From an uncultured Lachnospiraceae bacterium (lineage in GTDB: Bacteria; Bacillota; Clostridia; Lachnospirales; Lachnospiraceae): 40,230 bases of DNA. A model generated the notes under the pieces. The model was not told the DNA's origin and made no database searches. It was given only the letters and a program-made list of their open reading frames with translations. The number at the start of each line of letters is the position of its first letter. Position 1 is the stretch's first letter. The position numbers and the translations under genes are program-made. The stretch is from positions 1 to 40,230 of the forward strand of contig CAKRHP010000022.1 of assembly GCA_934339135.1 (NCBI GenBank). Direction: 5' to 3'. Shown here piece after piece: positions 24,861 to 32,629 of the stretch.

Positions 24861-27362
24861 ATGACGAGAAAAGAATTTCAGCAGTTTATCGCAAAAGGTA
24901 AAATGATTCTGGATGGAGCCACCGGTTCCAATCTCCAGAAGCGGGGAATGCCTACAGGAGTATGTCCGGAGGAGTGGATCCTGGAGCATCCGGAGGTGTT
25001 AGTGGGTCTCCAGAGAGAATATATAGAAGCAGGATCGGATGCGCTGTATGCACCAACCTTTTCCGGCAACCGCATTAAGCTGGAGGAGTATGGACTGGCA
25101 GATCAGATCGGAGAGATGAACCGGAAGCTGGCAGACTTATCCTTTGAGGCGATCCGTCAGGCAGATACGGATCGTCAGGTGCTGGTAGCCGGTGATATCA
25201 CTATGACCGGACAGCAGTTGTATCCGGTGGGAAATCTGCCATTCGAGGAGCTGGTGGACATCTATAAGGAACAGATTGGATATCTGGTAGAGGCCGGAGT
25301 GGATTTTATCGTGGTGGAGACCATGATGAGCCTGCAGGAGTGCAGGGCGGCGGTACTGGCAGTGAAGGAAGTCTCTGAACTGCCGGTGATGGTGACACTG
25401 ACTTTTGCAGAGGATGGAAGGACATTATTTGGAACCAATCCGGAGACAGCGGCTCTGGTGATGACGGCGATGGGGGTCGATGCCATTGGTGTCAACTGTT
25501 CTACGGGACCGGACAAAATGGTGTCTGTGATCGGGAAGATGTGCCGGTATACGGCTCTGCCGATCGTTGCCAAACCAAATGCCGGACTGCCTCAGCTTGT
25601 AGATGGAGAGACGGTATATGACATGGGACCGGAGACATTTGCGGAGGAGATGTGTGCACTGGCAGAGGCCGGAGCAGATGTGTTGGGAGGATGCTGCGGA
25701 ACCACGCCGGAGCATATCGAAAAGCTTGTGAAACGTCTGGAGGAGAAAGGTCTTCGAACGGATATGAAATATCCGGAGAGAAAGGGAAAGGTGGTACGCC
25801 GTGCCCTTTCCACGGAGAGAAATGTACTTCCGATCGAGTTAGATGGAGCATTCAAGGTGATCGGTGAGCGTATCAATCCGACCGGAAAGAAAGCATTACA
25901 GGCACAATTGCGGGAAGGCAGTCTGGAGCTGGTGGGCGAGATGGCAGAGGCTCAGGTGGAGGCCGGAGCAGCGATCCTGGATGTTAATATGGGAACTAAC
26001 GGGATTGATGAAAAGGAAATGATGTGGAAGGTGGTCAATGAACTGACCCTTTTAACGGATACACCTCTTTCCATTGATTCCAGTTATGTTGAGGTGATCG
26101 AGGCGGCACTTCGGATCTATCCGGGTCGTGCTCTGATTAATTCCATCTCCATGGAGCAGGAAAAAATGAGGCGGCTGCTTCCAATTGCCAAAAAGTATGG
26201 TGCTATGTTTATTCTTCTCCCGCTGTCCGATGAGGGACTGCCGAAGGATATTCAGGAGAAAAAGGATATTATCCATACGGTATTAGAGGCAGCGGAAGAA
26301 TATGAACTGACACCGGAAGATGTGATCGTGGACGGTCTGGTGGCTACTATTGGAGCCAATAAAATGGCGGCGGTAGAGACTCTGGAGACGATCCGTTACT
26401 GTAAGCACGAGCTTGGTGTTGCGACAGCCTGTGGTCTTTCTAACATCTCCTTTGGTCTGCCGGAGAGAGCTTTTGTCAATAGTAATTTTATGGCAATGGC
26501 CATTATGAACGGTCTGACCATGGCGATTGCCAATCCGTCCCAGGATCTGCTGATGCATGCCGTATATGCTTCGGATCTGTTGATGAACAAGCCGGATGCA
26601 GATCTGCGTTATATTGAGCGTGTGAATGAGCATAAGCTTACCATGGTCAGTGGAGAGGTAGACAGCCAGAGCCTGAAAACATCGGTAAGCAGTGGAACGA
26701 AGGCATCCGCAGCTATCCCGGAGGACAAGCAGGGGGATGAGATCTTTGAGGCGGTTGTCAAAGGAAAGAAACAGCGGGCGCAAAAGCTTGTGGAGCAGGC
26801 AGTGAAGGATGGAAAGGATCCACAGCAGCTCATTGATGAGAGCCTGATCCCGGGGATTATCCATGTGGGTGAGTTATACGAAAAGCAGATCTATTATCTG
26901 CCACAGCTGATCTCAAGTGCGGAAACCATGGAGGCTTCCATTGATTATCTGGAGCCGATCCTTGCAGAAAAGCGTTCCGGGGAATCGTTGGGAACCATCG
27001 TGATCGCTACCGTGGAGCATGATATTCACGACATTGGAAAAAATCTGGTAGGATTAATGCTGAAGAATTATGGGTACCACGTGATTGATCTGGGTAAGGA
27101 TGTGCCGGCTGAGACGATTATTGAGGCGGCAATTAAGGAAAAGGCGGATATCATCGGATTGTCTGCACTGATGACCACGACAATGATGGAAATGAAAAAA
27201 GTAGTCGATATGGTTCATGAGCAGAATCTGCCCTGTAAGGTAATGATCGGAGGTGCCGTGATCACACAGAGCTTTGCGGATGAGATCGGTGCAGACGGAT
27301 ACTCCGAAGATGCACAGGAAGCGGTTACTGTAGTGGGGAGGCTGCTTGGCAGAACAGAATAA
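24861..27362 (+). CDS. metH: Cobalamin-dependent methionine synthase, short form
   Basis: MetH moves a methyl group from 5-methyltetrahydrofolate to homocysteine through cobalamin. The 833-residue product has the homocysteine domain with zinc ligands C213 and C278-C279 (GVNCST, GGCCGT), the folate-binding domain (about 325-600; GERINPTGKK, ILDVNMGTNG), the cobalamin cap and the Rossmann domain with H723 in DIHDIGKN as lower cobalt ligand. The protein ends after the cobalamin domain, so the AdoMet-dependent activation domain of the long form (about 1,200 residues) is absent. Such short forms need a separate reactivation protein; none is seen in the window. AAAGGTGA lies ten bases upstream of the ATG. 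Confidence 0.94.
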   Translation: MTRKEFQQFIAKGKMILDGATGSNLQKRGMPTGVCPEEWILEHPEVLVGLQREYIEAGSDALYAPTFSGNRIKLEEYGLADQIGEMNRKLADLSFEAIRQADTDRQVLVAGDITMTGQQLYPVGNLPFEELVDIYKEQIGYLVEAGVDFIVVETMMSLQECRAAVLAVKEVSELPVMVTLTFAEDGRTLFGTNPETAALVMTAMGVDAIGVNCSTGPDKMVSVIGKMCRYTALPIVAKPNAGLPQLVDGETVYDMGPETFAEEMCALAEAGADVLGGCCGTTPEHIEKLVKRLEEKGLRTDMKYPERKGKVVRRALSTERNVLPIELDGAFKVIGERINPTGKKALQAQLREGSLELVGEMAEAQVEAGAAILDVNMGTNGIDEKEMMWKVVNELTLLTDTPLSIDSSYVEVIEAALRIYPGRALINSISMEQEKMRRLLPIAKKYGAMFILLPLSDEGLPKDIQEKKDIIHTVLEAAEEYELTPEDVIVDGLVATIGANKMAAVETLETIRYCKHELGVATACGLSNISFGLPERAFVNSNFMAMAIMNGLTMAIANPSQDLLMHAVYASDLLMNKPDADLRYIERVNEHKLTMVSGEVDSQSLKTSVSSGTKASAAIPEDKQGDEIFEAVVKGKKQRAQKLVEQAVKDGKDPQQLIDESLIPGIIHVGELYEKQIYYLPQLISSAETMEASIDYLEPILAEKRSGESLGTIVIATVEHDIHDIGKNLVGLMLKNYGYHVIDLGKDVPAETIIEAAIKEKADIIGLSALMTTTMMEMKKVVDMVHEQNLPCKVMIGGAVITQSFADEIGADGYSEDAQEAVTVVGRLLGRTE

Positions 27363-27430
27363 CAGGCTTCGTGAGAAAATTGTGTCTGCGGCTTCCGGTC
27401 AGCAGGCAGGGAAAGGAATATCAGATTATT

Positions 27431-28402
27431 ATGGAAAAAACAGAGATACCGGTGATTGATGTGATCATACCGGCATACCGGCCGGATGATTCTTTTCGTA
27501 AGCTGATACGGCTGTTACTGGAGCAGAGTGTGAAACCTCATCATATCTATGTACTGCAGACCATAGAGGATGGGGAAACGGTGATGCAGCCACTGGATCA
27601 GAGAATGACCGTACACCCGGTTTTCAAAAAGGAATTCGATCATGGTGCCACCAGAGATTATGGAGCCAGACTGGCAGCAGAAGGCTTTGTGGAAAAGATA
27701 CCACAGCATTATCTTTTGTTTATGACACAGGATGCGGTCCCGGCAGGAACGGAGCTTTTGGAGCGGTTAGTAAAGCCCTTTGGGGATGACAGGACAGCGA
27801 TCACTTATGCCAGACAGTTGGCAAGAGAAGGAGCTGATCTGCTGGAACGTCTCACCAGAGTCCATAATTACCCGCCGGAGGATCAGGTAAAGAGTAAGGC
27901 GGATCTGGAGCGGCTGGGGATTAAGACTTATTTTTGCTCCGACGTATGTGCTATGTATCGCCTGGACCGTTATATGGAGCAGGGAGGATTTGTACATCCC
28001 ACCATCTTTAATGAAGATATGATCATGGCGTCCCGGATGATCCGGGCAGGATATCAGGTTGCCTACTGTGGCAGTGCAGAAGTGATACATTCCCACAATT
28101 ATAGCTGTATGCAGCAATTTCACCGTAACTTCGATCTTGGTGTGTCCCAAAAACAGTACAGAGAGGTTTTTGAAAGTATTTCATCCGAGAAGGAGGGCGC
28201 GGGGTATGCCAAAAGTACGCTGCTTTATCTGATAAAACGGGGAAAGCCTGGAAAGGCATTTTATTTTGCGCTGCAGTGCGGATTCAAACTGTTTGGCTAT
28301 AAGCTTGGAAAAAACTATGATCACCTGCCTCAGAAGCTGGTGCTTTGGTGTACCATGACACCGGGATATGTGCTGTTTCATCAGAATGATGGAAAATGCT
28401 GA
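27431..28402 (+). CDS. Glycosyltransferase family 2 (rhamnosyltransferase-like)
   Basis: The 323-residue protein has a GT-A fold start (VIDVIIPAYRPDDSFRKLI), FDHGATRDYGA, the metal-site-like QDAVP, and NEDMIMASRMIRAGYQ followed by SHNYS, as in family 2 rhamnosyltransferases. It probably adds a sugar to a cell-surface polysaccharide. No membrane helix is evident. I start at ATG 27431, with AAAGGAA about 14 bases upstream; a GTG at 27371 lacks a site. It lies between metH and folBK with four-base-scale spacing at its 3' end (it overlaps the frame of the next gene), so it sits inside a one-carbon operon without an obvious functional link. Confidence 0.83.
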   Translation: MEKTEIPVIDVIIPAYRPDDSFRKLIRLLLEQSVKPHHIYVLQTIEDGETVMQPLDQRMTVHPVFKKEFDHGATRDYGARLAAEGFVEKIPQHYLLFMTQDAVPAGTELLERLVKPFGDDRTAITYARQLAREGADLLERLTRVHNYPPEDQVKSKADLERLGIKTYFCSDVCAMYRLDRYMEQGGFVHPTIFNEDMIMASRMIRAGYQVAYCGSAEVIHSHNYSCMQQFHRNFDLGVSQKQYREVFESISSEKEGAGYAKSTLLYLIKRGKPGKAFYFALQCGFKLFGYKLGKNYDHLPQKLVLWCTMTPGYVLFHQNDGKC

Positions 28403-28434
28403 GTTCTAATATGACAGAAAAGAGGAGAAATACA

Positions 28435-29262
28435 GTGGATTGTATCAAAATAAAGAAGCTGGAGGTTTTTGCAAAGCATGGGGTAATGCCCGAGGAAAAC
28501 GCCCTGGGACAGAAATTTGTAATCTCCATAGAATTGTTTTGTGATGTACGAAAAGCAGGACAGACAGATGACCTGTCTTATTCCGTAAATTATGCGGAGG
28601 TGGCAGAGTTTGTTACCCGAAAGACGCAGGAAAACACCTTCCGGCTGATCGAAAAGCTGGCAGAGTATCTGGCACAGGAGATTTTACTGAAATATGAGGC
28701 GGTGGAAAAAGTTTCAGTAGAAGTGGAGAAGCCGTGGGCACCGGTGCATCTTCCTCTTCAGACGGTTGCAGTATCTGTAACAAGACAGTGGCATACGGCA
28801 TATTTAAGCATTGGCTCCAACATGGGAGATACAAAAGGACACTTGGATCAGGCGGTGGAGTCTTTGCAGAAGGATGTCCGGACACAGGTTGAAAAGGTGT
28901 CCTCCTATATTGTGACAGCACCGGTGGGAGGCGTAGAGCAGGATGATTTTCTGAATGGAGCCGTAATGCTGCGGACGCTGCGGACACCGGAGGAGCTTTT
29001 GGAGCTGATCGGTGAGATTGAAAAGAGCCAGAAGAGAGAGCGGATCGTTCACTGGGGACCAAGAACTGTGGATCTGGACATCCTTTTATATGATCAGGAG
29101 ATCATTCAGACAGAGAAGCTGACGGTACCTCACATTGAAATGGCGAACCGGATGTTTGTGCTGGAGCCTATGTGTGAGATCGCTCCATATGCAAAAAATC
29201 CCCTGAATGGCTGCAGTATGCTGGAAATGAAGCAGCAGCTTCAGGGGAGAGAAGATTCCTAA
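28435..29262 (+). CDS. Bifunctional dihydroneopterin aldolase / HPPK (FolB-FolK fusion)
   Basis: One 275-residue chain joins two consecutive steps of folate synthesis. Residues 1 to about 118 are dihydroneopterin aldolase (CIKIKKLEVFAKHGVMPEEN at the start). From about 120 follows 6-hydroxymethyl-dihydropterin pyrophosphokinase (AYLSIGSNMGDTKGHL, GPRTVDLDILLYDQE with the two Mg-binding Asp residues). I use GTG 28435, which has GAGGAG seven bases upstream and matches the usual FolB start; ATG 28396 overlaps the end of the glycosyltransferase gene. Neither folE nor folP is in the window. Its position downstream of metH fits a folate-linked operon. Confidence 0.9.
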   Translation: MDCIKIKKLEVFAKHGVMPEENALGQKFVISIELFCDVRKAGQTDDLSYSVNYAEVAEFVTRKTQENTFRLIEKLAEYLAQEILLKYEAVEKVSVEVEKPWAPVHLPLQTVAVSVTRQWHTAYLSIGSNMGDTKGHLDQAVESLQKDVRTQVEKVSSYIVTAPVGGVEQDDFLNGAVMLRTLRTPEELLELIGEIEKSQKRERIVHWGPRTVDLDILLYDQEIIQTEKLTVPHIEMANRMFVLEPMCEIAPYAKNPLNGCSMLEMKQQLQGREDS

Positions 29263-29292
29263 GACGATGTGATTCAATTTTAGTCAATAAAG

Positions 29293-30330
29293 TTAGTTTT
29301 CTTTTTTGGGATGAAAATCCTCAATCTGTTCATTGGAAAGATTCATCACATAGGCGGCACTGCCGTCGAATTCTTCAAAAAACAGATAGTTATCTATAAT
29401 ATGATAATAATTATAATTTCCGGAGCGAAGCTGTGTCTGCGCTCCGGAATTTGTATCCAGAACATATAAGCCGTTGTCCTTGCCGTTATCCACCTGATAA
29501 TAAACAGTGGAACCGTCGCTGCTGACATTGTAAGTGGCAATGCGGACCTGGGTGAGATGTGTCATTTCCTGTGTGGACAGATCCAGCCGGCACAGAGTAT
29601 AATCATTATCCATATCCATACAATAAAGAACTCCGTTTACATAGGAAAGACCGGTATAATTACCCTTGAAAACAACACTTGGACTGCCTCCTGATACAGG
29701 AAGCTTGTGAATATTATGGTCGCTGTCCACACCGGTATAATATATGGTGTCATTGGCAATGACCGGAGCGGCTCCCTCTTTCAGAAGCATGGTGTCCTTT
29801 TTGCCATCGATGCCTATGGAGAAGAGCTGCAGACCCTCCTTTTGATCGTACCGCTGGTAATAAATATGATTGCCGAGAAGTGTCAGGGACTGGGAAGGTT
29901 CCTTGTAAAGCTGTTTTAATCCCTGACCACTGGTGTTTAAACGGTAGAGTCCTGTGGTGCTGAAGGAAAAGAGAGCCTTGGATTCATTGCCCTTTTTGTC
30001 ATTGCGCCGTGTATAGAAAATGTACTTGCCTGCGGCATTGATATAGCTGGTATAATCGTTGTAAAGCTTTTTGACGTGCTTTAATTCTGTATCCATGGAG
30101 TACAGGGAATTCTGATCATATGGATTGGCAAAGTAAATGGTATCGCCGGATTTTGCAAATAATCCGCCATTTAACAGGTTTGTACTGGTATTGCCGGTAG
30201 TACTTTCATCGGAATAATAGTGAACACCGCTATTCCAACGTAAGATTCCCAGACAGCCGGCCAATGCAAAAACCACAAGGACCAGCAGGATCCTGTTTCT
30301 GAGACGATGCTGTTTTTTTGATTGATTCAT
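29293..30330 (-). CDS. Membrane-anchored DUF5050 beta-propeller-like protein
   Basis: After a short basic start (NQSKKQHRLRNR) one hydrophobic segment (ILLVLVVFALAGCLGILRW) acts as membrane anchor or uncleaved signal. The remaining 300 residues repeat units such as IYFANPYDQNSLYSMD, IYYTGVDSDHNIHKLP and LYCMDMDNDYTLCRLD, the pattern of DUF5050 (PF16472-type), which probably folds as a beta-propeller on the outside of the cell. No catalytic motif is seen. GGGGGAA stands four bases before ATG 30330; the frame runs upstream to 30480 but across the promoter. Monocistronic, divergent from the esterase gene. Ligand unknown. Confidence 0.8.
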   Translation of the reverse strand: MNQSKKQHRLRNRILLVLVVFALAGCLGILRWNSGVHYYSDESTTGNTSTNLLNGGLFAKSGDTIYFANPYDQNSLYSMDTELKHVKKLYNDYTSYINAAGKYIFYTRRNDKKGNESKALFSFSTTGLYRLNTSGQGLKQLYKEPSQSLTLLGNHIYYQRYDQKEGLQLFSIGIDGKKDTMLLKEGAAPVIANDTIYYTGVDSDHNIHKLPVSGGSPSVVFKGNYTGLSYVNGVLYCMDMDNDYTLCRLDLSTQEMTHLTQVRIATYNVSSDGSTVYYQVDNGKDNGLYVLDTNSGAQTQLRSGNYNYYHIIDNYLFFEEFDGSAAYVMNLSNEQIEDFHPKKEN

Positions 30331-30394
30331 ACGATTCCCCCTGTTCTCAACTATCGTAACCTTTAATATATAAAGTGGTTTCTTTATCTTTATC

Positions 30395-30423
30395 ATTATA
30401 AAGGTTACAAAAAGGAATTGCAA
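30395..30423 (-). promoter_or_regulatory. Predicted promoter of the DUF5050 gene
   Basis: On the minus strand TTGCAA (30423-30418) and perfect TATAAT (30400-30395) are separated by 17 bases. TTGCAA is self-complementary and is also the -35 of the opposite promoter. Confidence 0.75.
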
Positions 30424-30447
30424 TGAGTATGTAAAAAGTTGTATAAT
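30418..30447 (+). promoter_or_regulatory. Predicted promoter of the esterase gene
   Basis: TTGCAA (30418-30423) and perfect TATAAT (30442-30447) with an 18-base spacer. The -35 hexamer is shared with the divergent promoter. Confidence 0.75.
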
Positions 30448-30504
30448 AGGTCTAATTGAGAAAAATGATAGATTATGCAATCGGGAATGGAGGAATCGGA
30501 TACC

Positions 30505-32022
30505 ATGCTTAAATTACCAGCGATATTCAGTGATCATATGATCTTACAGAGAAGAAAACCAGTTGTGATCTGGGGAGAGTCAGATGCCAAGAAGGTGACA
30601 GTTACCATACAGGATGCGCGTGTCGTGACCTATGTACAGGACGGGAAATGGCAGCTGTTTCTGCCGCCGATGGAGGCAGGGGGACCATATGTACTGACAG
30701 TCAGGACGGATAAGGACGAGGAAAAGGTTTACGAGGACGTTATGTACGGTGAGATCTGGCTTGCCGGTGGACAGTCCAATATGGAGCTGGAGCTTCAGAA
30801 TTCTAAGAACGGAGCTGTCGCAGTGACAGAGGCACACAATGATCTTCTTCGTTTTTATTATACCCCAAAGGTATCTTATCTTTGTGATGAGCTTTATGAG
30901 CAGGAGGAGAAAAGCTGTTGGGAGCTTTGCTGTCCGGAGAATGTAGGACGCTGGTCTGCTGTTGGCTATTATTTTGCCAGAAAGCTTGCAGCACAGTTAG
31001 ATGTTCCGGTGGGAATCATCGGCTGTAACTGGGGTGGAACCTCCGCTTCCTGCTGGATGAGCAGAGAGGCACTGGAAAATGACAAAGTGATCTCTTCTTA
31101 TGTTGATGAGTATGATGCCATTGTGGCTGATCAGGATTTTGACGCATACTGTAAGGAGCGCGAGGAATATATCGTATATCAGGCAGAGTTTGACAAAAAC
31201 TGCAAGCATTATTATGAGACAACACCGAACCCGACCTGGGAGGGAGCTTTGGAGGTTTGCGGTGAGAATAAATATCCGGGACCGATGGGACCACGTTCCG
31301 AGTATCGTCCGGCAGGTCTTTACGAGACCATGATCCAGAGGATCGCGCCATATACACTGGCCGGTTTCCTGTATTATCAGGGAGAAGAGGATGACAAGAA
31401 GCCTAGAAGCTATTATAATCTTTTGTCACGTCTGATCCGTCAGTGGAGAGAGGACTGGCACGATGATAAGCTGCCGTTCATGATCGTCCAGCTTCCGATG
31501 TTTTCTAATGTGGGAGAGGAGAATCTTACGAACTGGCCGCTGATCCGTGAGGCACAGCACAGAGTATACCGTACGGTGAAAAATACCGGTCTGGCAGTTG
31601 TACTCGACAAAGGCGAGTACAGCAATATTCATCCGGTTGACAAGCAGCCGGTAGGGGAGCGTCTGGCGCTGCAGGCAATGTATCATGCATATGGTCTGGA
31701 CAATGAGGTACGTGCCTTTGGTCCATTCTATCAGTCCTGCTATACATTACAGTCCTATATCTGGCTGATCTTCAATCACGTCAGAGACGGCATCATCTGT
31801 ACCGGTGAGAAGCCTCTTGGCTTTGAGGTGGCAGGTCAGGATAAGGTATTTTATCCGGCGGATTCCGTACAGATCCAGGGCAATCAGGTACGTTTGTTCT
31901 CTGCTAACGTAAAAGAGCCGGTATATGCAAGATATAACTGGAGAAATTATGCAGAGGTCAATATGTTTGGAAAGAATGGACTGCCAATGGCACCGTTCCG
32001 TACCAGCATGAATGATGAGTGA
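30505..32022 (+). CDS. Sialate O-acetylesterase-type SGNH hydrolase
   Basis: The 505-residue protein begins LKLPAIFSDHMILQRRKPVVIWGE, the usual opening of sialate O-acetylesterase family proteins, and shows the SGNH blocks: nucleophile S91 in GGQSNMELE, IIGCNWGGTSAS, YYQGEEDD, and H376 with D379 in NIHPVDKQPVGERLA. Such enzymes remove acetyl groups from sialic acid or from plant xylan; the exact substrate is open. No signal peptide is visible, so it acts inside the cell, on imported oligosaccharides. GGAGGA lies ten bases upstream of ATG 30505; 30475 lacks a site. No glycosidase or sugar transporter adjoins. Confidence 0.87.
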   Translation: MLKLPAIFSDHMILQRRKPVVIWGESDAKKVTVTIQDARVVTYVQDGKWQLFLPPMEAGGPYVLTVRTDKDEEKVYEDVMYGEIWLAGGQSNMELELQNSKNGAVAVTEAHNDLLRFYYTPKVSYLCDELYEQEEKSCWELCCPENVGRWSAVGYYFARKLAAQLDVPVGIIGCNWGGTSASCWMSREALENDKVISSYVDEYDAIVADQDFDAYCKEREEYIVYQAEFDKNCKHYYETTPNPTWEGALEVCGENKYPGPMGPRSEYRPAGLYETMIQRIAPYTLAGFLYYQGEEDDKKPRSYYNLLSRLIRQWREDWHDDKLPFMIVQLPMFSNVGEENLTNWPLIREAQHRVYRTVKNTGLAVVLDKGEYSNIHPVDKQPVGERLALQAMYHAYGLDNEVRAFGPFYQSCYTLQSYIWLIFNHVRDGIICTGEKPLGFEVAGQDKVFYPADSVQIQGNQVRLFSANVKEPVYARYNWRNYAEVNMFGKNGLPMAPFRTSMNDE

Positions 32023-32044
32023 TAAAAGAGTCATTTTCGTGCGG

Positions 32045-32081
32045 TTGACTGAAAGAAGGGATTCGTGTTAGAATAACACGA
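32045..32081 (+). promoter_or_regulatory. Predicted greA-lysS promoter with palindrome over the -10
   Basis: TTGACT (32045-32050) and TAGAAT (32069-32074) are 18 bases apart. An 8-bp inverted repeat (TCGTGTTA / TAACACGA, 32063-32081) with a 3-base centre covers the -10, which could be an operator or a leader hairpin. Confidence 0.6.
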
Positions 32082-32120
32082 TAGCGTTAAGTTTTATAAT
32101 CTTAATTTGGAGGATTTGAC

Positions 32121-32606
32121 ATGGCAGAGAAGAAAAACATATTAACCTATGAAGGTTTGAAAGCACTGGAGGATGAGCTTCAGGATTTAAAGCTGAATAG
32201 ACGTAAAGAAGTTGCTGCAAAGATCAAAGAGGCTCGTGAACAGGGCGATTTGTCCGAGAACGCAGAGTATGATGCAGCGAAGGACGAGCAGAGGGATATT
32301 GAGCTCCGTATTGAGGAGATTGATAAGATCCTGAAAAATGCAGAGGTCGTTGTTGAGGAGGATGTTGACAATGATGCTGTTAATATCGGATGTTCTGTAC
32401 GTTTAAAGGATATTGAGTTTGACGAGGAAATGACTTATAAGATCGTAGGATCTACAGAGGCAGATGTCCTCGGCAATAAGATTTCCAATGAGTCACCTGT
32501 TGGTGTAGCACTGATCGGGTCTAAGGCAGGGGATATCATCGAGGTGGAGACACCAAATGGAGAGGTTGTGAAGTACGAGATCCTTGAGATCCAGAAGTCA
32601 AAATAA
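32121..32606 (+). CDS. greA: Transcription elongation factor GreA
   Basis: GreA inserts its N-terminal coiled coil into the RNA polymerase secondary channel and stimulates cleavage of backtracked RNA. The 161-residue protein has the coiled coil (about 10-80) with the acidic tip SENAEYDAAKDEQ, then the FKBP-like C-terminal domain ending NGEVVKYEILEIQKS. The length is typical. Upstream AT-rich GGAGGA marks the start. It lies 23 bases before lysS, and the greA-lysS order is common in Clostridia; the two form one operon. Confidence 0.96.
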   Translation: MAEKKNILTYEGLKALEDELQDLKLNRRKEVAAKIKEAREQGDLSENAEYDAAKDEQRDIELRIEEIDKILKNAEVVVEEDVDNDAVNIGCSVRLKDIEFDEEMTYKIVGSTEADVLGNKISNESPVGVALIGSKAGDIIEVETPNGEVVKYEILEIQKSK

Positions 32607-32629
32607 GATAGAAACGGAGTGATAGAAAA

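Noticed and set aside
26283..26864. 193-codon minus-strand frame inside metH
   Set aside because: Shadow of metH, without start signals or recognisable domains.
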